From contig JAUYOW010000272.1 of NCBI GenBank assembly GCA_030697825.1, positions 1 to 52,312 of the forward strand: a stretch of DNA of 52,312 bases, read 5' to 3'. The position numbers and the translations under genes are program-made. This document shows positions 23,654 through 32,506 of this stretch, in pieces; position 1 is the first letter of the stretch; each line of letters opens with the position of its first letter. The notes beneath the pieces are model-generated. The model had not been told where the DNA came from. It searched no databases and was given only the letters and a program-made list of their open reading frames with translations. The stretch comes from Gemmatimonadales bacterium. Lineage in GTDB: Bacteria > Gemmatimonadota > Gemmatimonadetes > Gemmatimonadales > JACORV01.

Positions 23654-24838
23654 GTGACCATCCACGACCCGTACAACGCGTTCATCACCCGTACGCCCCG
23701 GGACGGCGCGGGGATCCGCCTGGCGGTGAAGGACCTGATCGCCACGGGCGGGGTGCGGACCACGGCGGGCTCGAGGATCCTCGCCGACTGGATCCCGCGG
23801 CGCGACGCGCCCATCGTGCGCGCGCTCAAACAGGCCGGCTACGTAGTGATCGGGAAGACGAACACCCACGAGTTCGCCTTCGGCACGACGAACGACAATC
23901 CCCACTACGGCGCCACGAAGAACCCCTGGAACCCGTCGCTCACGACCGGCGGATCCAGCGGCGGCTCCGCGGCGGCGGTGGCCGCCGGGCTGGTGCCGGT
24001 GGCGCTCGGGACCGACACCGCGGGCTCGATCCGCATTCCGGCCGCGCTGTGCGGGTGCGTGGGGTTGAAGCCGTCATACGGACTGCTGTCGACCCGCGGA
24101 ATTGTGCCGCTCGCGCCCACGCTGGACACGGCGGGCCCGCTCGCTCGAACCGTGGATGAGGCCAGGCGCGCACTCGAGGCGATGACGGGCGAACGATACG
24201 CCGAAGAGCTGCCGCGCAAGCCGAGGATCGGAGTGCCGGCACACTACGTCTACGATCGGGTGGATGCGGAGGTCGAGTCGTGCGTGCGCGACGCGATCGC
24301 TTCGATCGGCGCGGAGGTGCGCGAGATCCGGATCCCGGAGCTGGAAGCGTGCGGGCAGGCGGGGATCAGCATCGTGCGGCCGGAGGCGCTCGCGTTCCAC
24401 CGGCGCTGGTTCCCGGAGCGCGCGGCCGAGTATGGGGCGGACGTCGCGAAGTCGCTGCAACTGGCGAGCGAGATCTCCGCCGCGGAGTACCTGGCGGCGA
24501 GGGCGCAGCGCCGCGCGATCAGCCGGGCGATGCGGCGGGCGCTGCGCGAGGTCGATGTCCTCGCCGGACCGACGGTACCGATCCTGGCGTTCGAGAACCG
24601 GGTGGCGTACGAGCCGGTCCTGCCGGGCGGAGAGCTGCCGCGCCACGCGTTGACGAGGCTCACCTATCCGTTCAGCCTGAGCCGGCTTCCCGCGATCAGC
24701 ATCCCGTGCGGGCTCTCCCGCACGGGACTGCCGATCGGACTTCAGTTAGGCGCTGGCCCACGGCGCGAGGGGTTGCTGCTCGCGGTGGCCCGCATGTTCG
24801 AAGCGAGCGTCAGCTTCCGGCCCTGGACGGCATCATGA
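23654..24838 (+). CDS. Amidase, amidase-signature family
   Basis: Serine hydrolase of amide bonds, 394 residues, cytoplasmic. The Ser-cisSer-Lys triad is visible: Lys in LAVKDLIATGG, the Gly/Ser signature TTGGSSGGSAAAVAAG, and the nucleophile Ser in GTDTAGSIRIPAALCG. It is shorter than GatA (about 480) and lacks GatB/GatC neighbours, so a stand-alone amidase is more likely than the tRNA amidotransferase subunit. The GTG start is 71 bp from the divergent oxidase gene. Its 3' end overlaps the convergent lipoprotein gene by 29 bp. Substrate not predictable. Confidence 0.9.
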   Translation: MTIHDPYNAFITRTPRDGAGIRLAVKDLIATGGVRTTAGSRILADWIPRRDAPIVRALKQAGYVVIGKTNTHEFAFGTTNDNPHYGATKNPWNPSLTTGGSSGGSAAAVAAGLVPVALGTDTAGSIRIPAALCGCVGLKPSYGLLSTRGIVPLAPTLDTAGPLARTVDEARRALEAMTGERYAEELPRKPRIGVPAHYVYDRVDAEVESCVRDAIASIGAEVREIRIPELEACGQAGISIVRPEALAFHRRWFPERAAEYGADVAKSLQLASEISAAEYLAARAQRRAISRAMRRALREVDVLAGPTVPILAFENRVAYEPVLPGGELPRHALTRLTYPFSLSRLPAISIPCGLSRTGLPIGLQLGAGPRREGLLLAVARMFEASVSFRPWTAS

Positions 24839-25421
24839 CGTGCACGTACGGGGTCCCCTTCCACATGACCCATGGCCCGCCGCTCGTCGGATGATCGGGG
24901 ATGCCGTTGAGGGTGTTGAGCATGCTCCGCGGCACGATCATCATGAGGTGCGGTCCTTCCGTCCCCCACTCCTGCCCTGAATCCGGCCGCATCTTGAACG
25001 GGTCGGTCATGCTGGCCGCCTGGCCGCCCTTGAGCATGTAGGCGACGCCGACGCCGGTCGGGTTCGGGGCCCCATGAGACACGTATGCCTGCACCCAGCC
25101 CATCCACTGCGCGTCGAGGCACTGGGGATCGTCCATCGGCGAGTTGGGCTCGTCGGGGAAGCAGGTCCAGCCGTTGGTACCGGCGCGGAGCTGCGTCGGC
25201 TGCGCGCCCTCACTCGCCGGCCAATCCATGATCGTCGCTCCCTGACCGATCTCGGCAGGAGCCGCGCTCATAGCGTCGGCGATCTTCCATTCGGGCGTTC
25301 CGGGCGCCGGGCCGGCCGCCGCCGCCGCTGCGGGATGTTCGGCCGCTTCGTCTTCCTTTTCGCACGCCGCGCACAGGGCCACGAGCGCGAGGCTTGGCAG
25401 AACCAGCTGCCACTTCCGCAT
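24810..25421 (-). CDS. Lipoprotein of unknown function
   Basis: 203 residues. The N-terminus MRKWQLVLPSLALVALCAAC is a lipoprotein signal (CAAC, Cys20), followed by an acidic/Ala-rich linker and a compact domain from about residue 45. That domain is rich in Trp and Met, with two Cys (NGWTCFPDEP and DDPQCLDAQW) that could form a disulfide. Other noticeable segments are GVAYMLKGGQAAS and HLMMIVPRSM. I do not recognise a catalytic motif and assign no function. It ends inside the 3' end of the amidase gene on the other strand. Confidence 0.75.
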   Translation of the reverse strand: MRKWQLVLPSLALVALCAACEKEDEAAEHPAAAAAAGPAPGTPEWKIADAMSAAPAEIGQGATIMDWPASEGAQPTQLRAGTNGWTCFPDEPNSPMDDPQCLDAQWMGWVQAYVSHGAPNPTGVGVAYMLKGGQAASMTDPFKMRPDSGQEWGTEGPHLMMIVPRSMLNTLNGIPDHPTSGGPWVMWKGTPYVHVMMPSRAGS

Positions 25422-25543
25422 AACTCCTCCAGTTGAATCGGTGCCAAAGAGCGTGCATCGCGGTCGGCGTTAGCGCAATGGCGCGGAAGTGGCGGCCCGC
25501 CGCGGCCAACCCGGGGCGCACCAGAGGCCCCTGAATGCGGGGG

Positions 25544-25589
25544 TTGACACTTCATACGATCGTATGAATAATTCATACACTCGTATGAC
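25544..25589 (+). promoter_or_regulatory. Promoter with two overlapping TetR-type operators
   Basis: TTGACA (25544-25549) and AATAAT (25567-25572) are 17 bp apart. A perfect 18-bp palindrome, TTCATACGATCGTATGAA, covers 25551-25568, and an imperfect second copy, TTCATACACTCGTATGAC, covers 25572-25589, centres 21 bp apart. They sit between and over the -10 region, so a bound repressor would block RNA polymerase. The adjacent TetR gene is the natural candidate. The rest of 25422-25772 is non-coding. Confidence 0.8.
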
Positions 25590-25772
25590 GCACCGGCTTT
25601 CTCGTTATCTATCCCATCTACGACGGAGCAGCTTCGCGCGACCGGCCGCGATTCAGAGCGGCGGCCCGGTCTCAGCCGCGACCGGGTTCCGGCTCGGCCG
25701 CGCCGGCGTTCCTGGAACAAGGCTGACTTGCAGGGTCGGTTCCAGGAGTCACCGAGGTACAGGCCGACCTCG

Positions 25773-26390
25773 GTGAGAGCACACGATCTGAGACCACAGG
25801 ATCACTGTACCGACCGGCTACTGGCCGCGGGGCGCGAGTTGTTCGCGCGTAACGGCTACGATGGCACCTCGGTCCGCGCCATTACGTCGAAGTCGAAGGC
25901 CAACCTCGGCGCCATCACCTATCACTTCGGCTCCAAGCACGTCCTCTACTACGCGGTCCTCTCGCTGCTCATGAAACCGCTCGGCAAACGGGTCAGCTTC
26001 TCCCTGTTGAGCGAGCGGCCGCCCCTCGACAAGGTCGAATCGGTGGTGCGCGTGTTCTTCGACCACATCCGTGCCAACCAGGACATGCCCGCCATCATGA
26101 TTCGTGAGATAGCGAGCGGACGGCCTGTCCCGCGACTCGTCTCCGAGACGATGGGCCAGGTCCTTCAGCAGCTGTCCGCGGTTATCGCCGAGGGGCAGGC
26201 AGACGGCACCATTCGCTCCGGCGACCCGTTGCTGCTGGCGCTCAGCTGCGTCGCTCAGCCCATCTACCTCAACCTCGCGCGCCGCGCGATCGCCGCGGCG
26301 GCGGGCCTCGACCAGGACGACGCCGCCGTATTCCACCGGGTGGTGGAGCACGCGGTCGAAACCGTGCGCGCCTCCCTCAGGGCCTCATGA
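25773..26390 (+). CDS. TetR-family regulator (CecR/YbiH-like)
   Basis: Transcriptional repressor of 205 residues. The N-terminal helix-turn-helix is typical of TetR proteins: LLAAGRELFARNGYDGTSVR then ANLGAITYHFGSKHVLYYAVL. The C-terminal part carries the CecR-like segment IMIREIASGRPVPRLV. A GTG at 25773 is taken as start because the TTG 45 bp upstream adds residues outside the domain. It is the first gene of an export operon and overlaps the TolC-type gene by 4 bp; its own promoter carries two palindromes. E. coli cecR precedes ybhGFSR in the same way. Confidence 0.88.
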   Translation: MRAHDLRPQDHCTDRLLAAGRELFARNGYDGTSVRAITSKSKANLGAITYHFGSKHVLYYAVLSLLMKPLGKRVSFSLLSERPPLDKVESVVRVFFDHIRANQDMPAIMIREIASGRPVPRLVSETMGQVLQQLSAVIAEGQADGTIRSGDPLLLALSCVAQPIYLNLARRAIAAAAGLDQDDAAVFHRVVEHAVETVRASLRAS

Positions 26391-27697
26391 TCGGACTACT
26401 CCTTGCCATGGCGATCCAGGACCCGGGCCGCCTGACGCTCGCGCAGACCGTGCAGCGCGCCCTCGCGCAGTACCCGACGGTCGCGGCCGCGCGCGCCGTC
26501 CGCGACCGCGCCGCCGCCGACCTCGGCGAGGCCACGGCCGGCCGCCGGCCGCGCCTCTCCTTGGACGCCTCGCTCACCCGGTTCCAGGAGCCGATGGTGG
26601 TTTTCCCGCTCCACGGCTTCGATCCGGCCAACCCGCCACTCTTCGATCGCACGCTGATCCAGTCGGGCGTGACGCTGAACTGGACCCTCTTCGACTTCGG
26701 CAACCGCGCCTCGCGCGTCCGCGCCGCCCGCGCCCTGGGCGGCGCCGCCGACGCGGCCCTCGGCGCCGCCCTGAGTCAGCTGGTAGCGCGCGCGTCGAAC
26801 GCGTACCTGCGAGTGCTCACCGCGCGTGGCGTGCTCGCGGCGCAGGACCAGCGGCTCGCCGCCCTCACCGCGGAATCGGAGCGCGCGCGGCGCCTCCTCG
26901 CTGAAGGCAAAGCCGCCCGCGTCGAGATCCTCCGGGTGGCCGCCGAGCTGGCCCGCTCCCGCGCCGACCGCATCGCCACCGAGGCGCAGCTCGAGGTGGC
27001 CGAGCACGACCTCGCCCAGCTCGCGCAACTGCGCTACGACCAGGTGCACGCCGACTCGCTCGCCCCGCTCGCGCTCTCCGACACGACCCCCGCGCCCGAC
27101 CGCGCCGCGATCGTGGCCCGTGCCCGTGACAGCAGCCCGGAGCTCCTCGAGGTGCGCCGCCGCTCCGAGGCGGCGCAGGCGGGGCTCGTCGCGGCCCGCG
27201 CCACGCGCTTCCCGGAGCTTCGTCTCAGCAGCGGCTACTTCGACCGCGGCCGCGGCTCCGGCGACTTCAAAGCCGAGTGGCAGGCCGGCGTGGGCCTCTC
27301 CTACGCGCTCTACACCGGCGGCAGCCGGTCCAGCCAGATCAGCCGCGCCGACGCCGACCGGCGTGGGGCCGGCGAGCAGCTCCGGCTCGCCGAGCTCAAC
27401 GTCGAACAGGGCGTGGACCGCGCCCTCGCGGCGGTGCGCGAGGCCCACGCGCGGGTGGCCGCGCTCCAGAGCGCGGTGGAGCAGTCGGAAGAAGTGGCCC
27501 GCATCGAGCGGCTCTCTCTCGAAGTGGGCTCCGGCACGCAGACCGACTATCTCGACGCCGAGGCGAACCTCCTGCGCGCCCGCGCCAGCCTGATCGAGGT
27601 GCGGAACGCGGAGATCTCCGCGCGCATCGAGCTGGCCCGGATCGCGGGCGAGCTGTCCCCCGACTGGATCACGACCAAGGTGACACATGGACCGTAG
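26387..27697 (+). CDS. TolC-type outer-membrane efflux channel
   Basis: Outer-membrane exit duct for the ABC exporter encoded downstream. The 436-residue protein has a short N-terminal export signal, then the two-fold repeat of long helices and strands characteristic of TolC (for example TLAQTVQRALAQYPTVAAAR and, in the second half, SLIEVRNAEISARIELARIAG). Heptad-rich, Ala/Arg/Glu-rich stretches make the coiled-coil barrel. ATGA overlap with tetR; 11-bp overlap with the adaptor gene. E. coli ybhGFSR has no linked TolC gene, so its inclusion here makes a complete tripartite pump operon. Confidence 0.9.
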   Translation: MIGLLLAMAIQDPGRLTLAQTVQRALAQYPTVAAARAVRDRAAADLGEATAGRRPRLSLDASLTRFQEPMVVFPLHGFDPANPPLFDRTLIQSGVTLNWTLFDFGNRASRVRAARALGGAADAALGAALSQLVARASNAYLRVLTARGVLAAQDQRLAALTAESERARRLLAEGKAARVEILRVAAELARSRADRIATEAQLEVAEHDLAQLAQLRYDQVHADSLAPLALSDTTPAPDRAAIVARARDSSPELLEVRRRSEAAQAGLVAARATRFPELRLSSGYFDRGRGSGDFKAEWQAGVGLSYALYTGGSRSSQISRADADRRGAGEQLRLAELNVEQGVDRALAAVREAHARVAALQSAVEQSEEVARIERLSLEVGSGTQTDYLDAEANLLRARASLIEVRNAEISARIELARIAGELSPDWITTKVTHGP

Positions 27698-28697
27698 GCG
27701 CATCCTCATCCCGTTGGCCGCCATTGCGGCCATCGCCATCGCCCTGAAGCTCACCGTCTTCAGGAGTGACGGCGCCGACGGCGGGCTCGAAGCTTCGGGC
27801 ACGGTAGAGGCCACGGAGGCCGAGCTGGGCTTCCAGGTCCCGGGCCGCATCGAGGCGATCCTGGTGCGTGAGGGCGATCGGGTCACCGCGGGCCAGGAAC
27901 TGGCCCGACTCGACCGCGCGGAGCTGGACGCGCGGAAGCAGCAGGTACAGGCGCAGCTCGCCGCGGCTCGGGCGCTCCTCTCCGAGATGGAGTCGGGGGC
28001 GCGGAGCGAAGAGGTCGCGCAGGCGCGCGAGGCGCTGCGCGCCGCGAACGAGCGATACGCCGACGCGCGGCGCGACCTGGACCGCACCCAGCGTCTGGTG
28101 GAAGGCGGCGCACTCTCCCAGGAGAGGCTGGACCGCGCCCGCCTCCAGCTCGAGCTGCTCCAGAGCCAGCGCGACCAGGCCCAGCAGCAGGTCCAGCTGG
28201 TCGAAACGGGCCCGCGCCGCGAGCGCATCGAAGGACAACGCGCCTCGGTGGCGCAGGCTGAAGCAGCGGTCCGCCAGATTGACGCGTCGCTCGCCAACGC
28301 GGTGATCCGCGCGCCGTTCGCCGGAGTCGTCACCGTGAAGGACCGCGAGCTCGGCGAGACGGTCGGCGCGGGCGCGCCCGTCCTCACCATCATGAACCTC
28401 GACGACCGATGGGTCCGGATCTACATCCGCGAAGACCGCATCGGCGCGGTTCGCATCGGCGAGGACGCGACCATCACCGCCGACACCTATCCGGGCCGGA
28501 CGTACCGCGGCCAAGTGGCGTTCATCGCCAGCCAGGCCGAGTTCACGCCGCGCAACGTGCAGACCGCCGAAGAGCGAGTGAAGCTGGTGTACGCGGTGAA
28601 GGTGCGCGTGACCCAGGATTCGACCTACGACCTTAAGCCGGGGATCCCGGCAGACGTCAGGCTCAGCGGGAGCCGGGAGCCGGGAGCCGTTCCTTGA
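27687..28697 (+). CDS. HlyD/YbhG-type membrane fusion protein
   Basis: Periplasmic adaptor between the ABC permeases and TolC, 336 residues. It has one N-terminal membrane anchor (ILIPLAAIAAIAIALKLTVF), a biotinyl-lipoyl half motif (GTVEATEAELGFQVPGRIEA), a long alpha-helical hairpin from about 75 to 190, the second half motif NAVIRAPFAGVVTVKDRELG and a beta-barrel domain (VRIYIREDRIGAVRIG). The C-terminus is encoded by three copies of a 7-bp repeat (28667-28687). Overlaps both neighbours. Confidence 0.92.
   Translation: MDRRRILIPLAAIAAIAIALKLTVFRSDGADGGLEASGTVEATEAELGFQVPGRIEAILVREGDRVTAGQELARLDRAELDARKQQVQAQLAAARALLSEMESGARSEEVAQAREALRAANERYADARRDLDRTQRLVEGGALSQERLDRARLQLELLQSQRDQAQQQVQLVETGPRRERIEGQRASVAQAEAAVRQIDASLANAVIRAPFAGVVTVKDRELGETVGAGAPVLTIMNLDDRWVRIYIREDRIGAVRIGEDATITADTYPGRTYRGQVAFIASQAEFTPRNVQTAEERVKLVYAVKVRVTQDSTYDLKPGIPADVRLSGSREPGAVP
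28667..28687. repeat. Three 7-bp tandem repeats inside the adaptor gene's 3' end
   Basis: CGGGAGC three times in a row, encoding SREPGA-type residues at the extreme C-terminus of the HlyD protein. Confidence 0.6.
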
Positions 28698-30133
28698 GTG
28701 CCGCCGTTCAGCTTCGCGGCCTAACGAGGACATTCGGGGAACTGACAGCCGTGGACGGGCTCACGTTCGACGTGCAGCCCGGAATGCTGTTCGGCCTGGT
28801 CGGTCCCGACGGCGCGGGGAAAACGACGACGCTCAGGATGCTGGCGGGAGTGCTCCGCCCCACGTCGGGCGACGCGCTGGTAGGCGGCGTCAGCGTCGCG
28901 ACGGATCCCGAGGGCGTGAAGCACCGGATCGCCTACATGAGCCAGCGCTTCGGCCTCTACACCGATCTCACCGTCCGCGAGAACATCGACTTCTACGCCG
29001 ACCTCTACCAGGTGCCCAAGGCCGAGCGCCCCGCCCGCCTGGAGCGGCTCTACCGCTTCTCGAACCTCGGCACCTTCGAGGACCGGCTCGCTGGGAAGCT
29101 CTCGGGCGGGATGAAGCAGAAGCTCTCGCTCTGCTGCGCGCTCATCCACCACCCGGAGATCCTGCTCCTCGACGAGCCGACCTTCGGCGTGGACCCGATC
29201 AGCCGCCGCGAGCTGTGGCAGATCATCCGCGACAACGTCGCGGAAGGGATGACGGTGCTCATCACGACCTCCGCGCCGGAGGAAGCCGAGCGTTGCGACG
29301 ACGTCGCACTGCTTTCGGAAGGGCGGCTCGTCCCCGGCAAGCGCGTAACGAATCCCCCGCCGCTCGAGCACCCGGACAGCCACGTCGGCGCCGAGCCGGC
29401 GGTGAGCGTGCGCGACCTCACCCGCACCTTCGGCGACTTCACCGCGGTCAGCCACATCTCGTTCGAGGTGCCCCGGGGCGAGATCTTCGGCTTCCTAGGC
29501 CCCAACGGCGCCGGGAAGACGACCACGATCAAGATGCTCGCGGGCCTCCTGTCGCCTACCGGCGGCACGGGCGTCGTAGCCGGGCACGACGTCCGAACCG
29601 ACAGCGAGTGGATCAAGCAACGCATCGGCTACATGTCGCAGCTCTTCTCGCTCTACAACGACCTGACGGTGGAGGAGAACATCGCCTTCTTCGCGGGGCT
29701 CTACGAGGTGACGGGCGAGCGGCTCGACGCGCGCCGAGACTGGGTGCTGGCCATGTCGGGACTCGCCGACCAGCGGCACCGGATGACGGCCGAGTTGCCG
29801 CTCGGCTTCAAGCAGCGCCTCGCGTTGGGCTGCGCGATGCTGCACCAGCCGCCCATCCTGTTCCTCGACGAACCGACGTCCGGCGTGGATCCGGCGGCGC
29901 GGCGCAGCTTCTGGGAACTCATCTACCGGCTCGCCGACGGCGGGACGACCGTCTTCGTCAGCACCCACTATATGGAGGAGGCGGAGTACTGCCACCGCGT
30001 GGCGCTGATGAACCGGGGCAAGGTGATCGCGCTCGACACGCCGGGCGCGCTGAAGGCGGAGCTGGGCGTGCCGACGCTCGAGGACGTGTTCGTCACGATG
30101 GTCGAACGCAGCGGCGGGCAGGTGATCGGATGA
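28694..30133 (+). CDS. Fused dual ATP-binding protein of ABC exporter (YbhF-like)
   Basis: Energising subunit with two nucleotide-binding domains in one 479-residue chain, starting at a TTG that overlaps the adaptor stop. The first domain has Walker A GPDGAGKTT (37-45), signature LSGGMKQKL and Walker B LLLDEPTFGVDP. The second has GPNGAGKTTT, a changed signature (LPLGFKQRL in place of LSGGQ) and LFLDEPTSGVDP. A canonical signature in one half and a degenerate one in the other suggests unequal ATP sites, as I would expect for YbhF/RbbA-type fused ATPases. Partner permeases follow directly. Confidence 0.92.
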   Translation: MSAAVQLRGLTRTFGELTAVDGLTFDVQPGMLFGLVGPDGAGKTTTLRMLAGVLRPTSGDALVGGVSVATDPEGVKHRIAYMSQRFGLYTDLTVRENIDFYADLYQVPKAERPARLERLYRFSNLGTFEDRLAGKLSGGMKQKLSLCCALIHHPEILLLDEPTFGVDPISRRELWQIIRDNVAEGMTVLITTSAPEEAERCDDVALLSEGRLVPGKRVTNPPPLEHPDSHVGAEPAVSVRDLTRTFGDFTAVSHISFEVPRGEIFGFLGPNGAGKTTTIKMLAGLLSPTGGTGVVAGHDVRTDSEWIKQRIGYMSQLFSLYNDLTVEENIAFFAGLYEVTGERLDARRDWVLAMSGLADQRHRMTAELPLGFKQRLALGCAMLHQPPILFLDEPTSGVDPAARRSFWELIYRLADGGTTVFVSTHYMEEAEYCHRVALMNRGKVIALDTPGALKAELGVPTLEDVFVTMVERSGGQVIG

Positions 30134-30141
30134 TGGCCGGC

Positions 30142-30183
30142 GGCCAACGCCCAACGGCTACCGGCTAACGGCTAACGGCCGCC
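30142..30183. repeat. Six degenerate 7-bp tandem repeats abutting the permease start
   Basis: GGCCAAC, GCCCAAC, GGCTACC, GGCTAAC, GGCTAAC, GGCCGCC run up to 1 bp before the ATG at 30185 and fill the only real gap in this operon. The region lacks a purine-rich ribosome site for the permease. Confidence 0.6.
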
Positions 30184-30184
30184 C

Positions 30185-31303
30185 ATGATACGCCTCGGAC
30201 GCCTGCTCGCCGTCTCCCGCAAGGAGGTCATCCAGCTGCGCCGCGACCCGCGCAGCCTCGGCATGGCGTTCGTGGTGCCGGCGCTGCTGACGCTGCTGTT
30301 CGGCTACGTCATCACCTTCGATGTGCGCGACATCAGGTTGGGCGTCCTGGATCACGACGGCACGCAACCGAGCCGCGACCTGGTGCAATCGTTCGCGTCG
30401 TCGGGGTATTTCCGCGTCCACCGTCACCTCGAGCGCGACGCCGAAGTCGGGCCGCTGCTCGAGAGAGGGGACGTGCGGCTGGTGATGGTGATCCCGCCCG
30501 GGTTCTCCCGGGACCTCGCTTCGGGCCGGCCGGCGCCGGTGCAGGCGCTGGTGGACGGCGGGGACGCGAACACCGCATCCATCGCGATGAACTACGCCCG
30601 CGGCATCGTGACCGCGTACTCGGCGCGCGCGGTGCTCCGCGGCAGGCCCCTGGTCCCGCCGGTGTCCATCGAGGCGCGCGTCTGGTACAACGAGGAATTG
30701 AAGAGCAGCAACATGGTGGTGCCCGGCCTCGTCGCGGTCATCATGATGATCATCGCCGCGATGCTCACCGCGCTCACCGTGGCGCGCGAGTGGGAGCGCG
30801 GCACCATGGAGCAGCTCGCCGCCACGCCCGTGCACCGGGTCGAGGTCATCTTCGGGAAGCTCCTGCCCTACCTCGCCATCGGCCTGATAGACGTCGCGGT
30901 CGCCGTAACCATGGCGGTCACCATCTTCGGCGTGCCATTCCGGGGGAACCCGCTCTTCCTGCTCGCGATGTCGTTCCTCTTCCTGCTCGGCTCGTTAGGC
31001 CTCGGGATATTCATCAGCGCCGCCATCAAGTCGCAGCTCCTCGCCACGCAGATCGCGATGCTCGCGACCTACATGCCCTCGCTGTTGCTCTCGGGGTTGA
31101 TCTTCGACATCGGCGGGTTCCCGCCGGCGCTGAAGGTCGTTTCCGCGCTGGTGCCTGCCCGCTACTTCGTCACCGTGTTGCGCGGCGTCTTCCTGAAGGG
31201 CGTCGGGCCGGACGTGCTCTGGGAGCAAGGGCTCGGCATGATCGTCTTCGCGGTGGTCGGACTCACTCTCGCCGTGCGCGCGTTCCGCAAGGAGATCGGG
31301 TGA
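30185..31303 (+). CDS. ABC-2 type permease (YbhS-like)
   Basis: Inner-membrane transport subunit of 372 residues. It has an N-terminal cytoplasmic amphipathic start (RLLAVSRKEVIQLRRDPRSL), a first membrane helix, a large periplasmic domain of about 140 residues (LGVLDHDGTQPSRDLVQSF) and then five more helices, with the ABC-2 segment REWERGTMEQLAATPVHRVE. This layout is that of YbhS/YbhR and YhiH-type exporters. It works with the fused ATPase and the second permease; drugs, cations or lipids are substrates for relatives, not determinable here. Confidence 0.9.
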   Translation: MIRLGRLLAVSRKEVIQLRRDPRSLGMAFVVPALLTLLFGYVITFDVRDIRLGVLDHDGTQPSRDLVQSFASSGYFRVHRHLERDAEVGPLLERGDVRLVMVIPPGFSRDLASGRPAPVQALVDGGDANTASIAMNYARGIVTAYSARAVLRGRPLVPPVSIEARVWYNEELKSSNMVVPGLVAVIMMIIAAMLTALTVAREWERGTMEQLAATPVHRVEVIFGKLLPYLAIGLIDVAVAVTMAVTIFGVPFRGNPLFLLAMSFLFLLGSLGLGIFISAAIKSQLLATQIAMLATYMPSLLLSGLIFDIGGFPPALKVVSALVPARYFVTVLRGVFLKGVGPDVLWEQGLGMIVFAVVGLTLAVRAFRKEIG

Positions 31304-31314
31304 TCGGAGGCCGG

Positions 31315-32431
31315 GTGAACCTGGGCCGGCTGCTGCAGCTGGTGCGCAAGGAGTTCCGGCAGATGCTTCGGGATCCGCGTTCCAAGCGGATGCTCTTCGT
31401 GTCGCCCATCATCCAGCTCCTCCTCTTCGGGTACGCGGTGAACACCGACGTGCGCAAGGTGAAGACGTTCGTGGTGGACCACGATCGCACCGCGGTCTCG
31501 CGCGAGCTGGTGGAGAGCTTCCAGGCCTCGGGCTACTTCCGGGTCGTGGGCACGGGCGACCGGCCCCAGGAGCTGGTCGACGCGCTCGACCACGGGGACG
31601 CGCTGGTGGGACTGGAGATCCCGCGCGGTTTCTCCGCCGACCTCGCGGCGGGGCGCACCGGGCGGGTGCAGGTGCTGCTCGACGGGACCAGCTCGAATAC
31701 CGCCAACGTCGCGCAGGGCTACGCGACGCAGATCATAGAACAATTCGCAGACGCGCAGACGCGCAGTGGCCGGCAGTCGTCAGGCGGCCGGCGTGGACCT
31801 GCGAGCCCGCGCGTGGTATAACCCCGACCTCCGGAGCCAGGTGTACAACGTGCCGGGCGTGATCGCCACGATCGTCATGCTGATGGGGCTGCTGCTCACT
31901 TCGCTCGCGGTGGTGCGCGAGCGGGAGATCGGGACCCTCGAGCAGCTGATGGTGAGCCCGCTCACGCCGAGCGAGCTGATCCTCGGCAAGACGCTGCCGG
32001 TGGTAGTCGTGGCGTTCGCGGACCTCTTCCTCGTCACCGCGGTGGCGCTGCTGTGGTTCCACGTCCCGCTCCGCGGCAGTCTTGCGCTGCTCCTCCTGGC
32101 GAGCGCGTTCTACATCCTGTCGGGGCTCGGGATCGGGCTGCTCATCTCGACGGTGTCGAACACGCAGCAGGAAGCCTTCATGTCGATGTTCTTCTTCTTC
32201 CTGCCGGCGCTGATCCTGTCGGGCTTCATGTACCCGGTCGAGAACATGGCGGTCTTCTTCCGGTACGTGACGCTGCTGAACCCGGTGCGGCACTATCTGG
32301 TGGTGGTGCGGGGGATATTCCTCAAGGGAGCGGGATGGGAGGCGTTGTGGCCGCAGATAACGACGCTCGCGGTGATGGGAGTGATGGTGCTATGGTTCGC
32401 CACCACGCGGTTCCACAAGACGACAGTGTGA
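31315..32431 (+). pseudogene. ABC-2 type permease (YbhR-like), frameshifted at an 8-bp repeat
   Basis: Second transport subunit, paralogous to the upstream permease. The first part, from a GTG at 31315 with GGAGG 4 bp upstream (a GTG at 31300 is also possible), reads NLGRLLQLVRKEFRQMLRDP through GYATQIIEQFADAQ. The normal sequence resumes in the next frame from about 31766 (AGSRQAAGVDLRARAWYNPD) and runs to a regular end at 32431 with all remaining helices (REREIGTLEQLMVSPL). The break falls on GCAGACGC repeated at 31747-31762. One additional 8-bp unit would restore a continuous frame of about 375 residues. It may be a real slippage mutation, a phase-variable site or a consensus error. Confidence 0.82.
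31747..31766. repeat. 8-bp tandem repeat at the permease frameshift
   Basis: GCAGACGC twice, then GCAG. Frame analysis shows three units would be in frame and two are not. Confidence 0.65.
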
Positions 32432-32446
32432 CAGGTGGCGGTAGGA

Positions 32447-32476
32447 TTGCAGAGTTGCAGAGTTGCAGAGTTGCAG
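32447..32476. repeat. Nearly four 8-bp tandem repeats between permease and signal peptidase genes
   Basis: TTGCAGAG three times followed by TTGCAG, starting 16 bp after the permease stop. Confidence 0.65.
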
Positions 32477-32506
32477 CGGTTGGCAGGGAGCAGGGGGCAG
32501 GCACGC

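Noticed and set aside
23654-24838. GatA subunit of the tRNA amidotransferase
   Set aside because: Too short and no gatB or gatC nearby; a stand-alone amidase is the safer call.
25489-25776. A 95-residue frame before tetR
   Set aside because: It crosses the promoter and both operators and has no recognisable domain.
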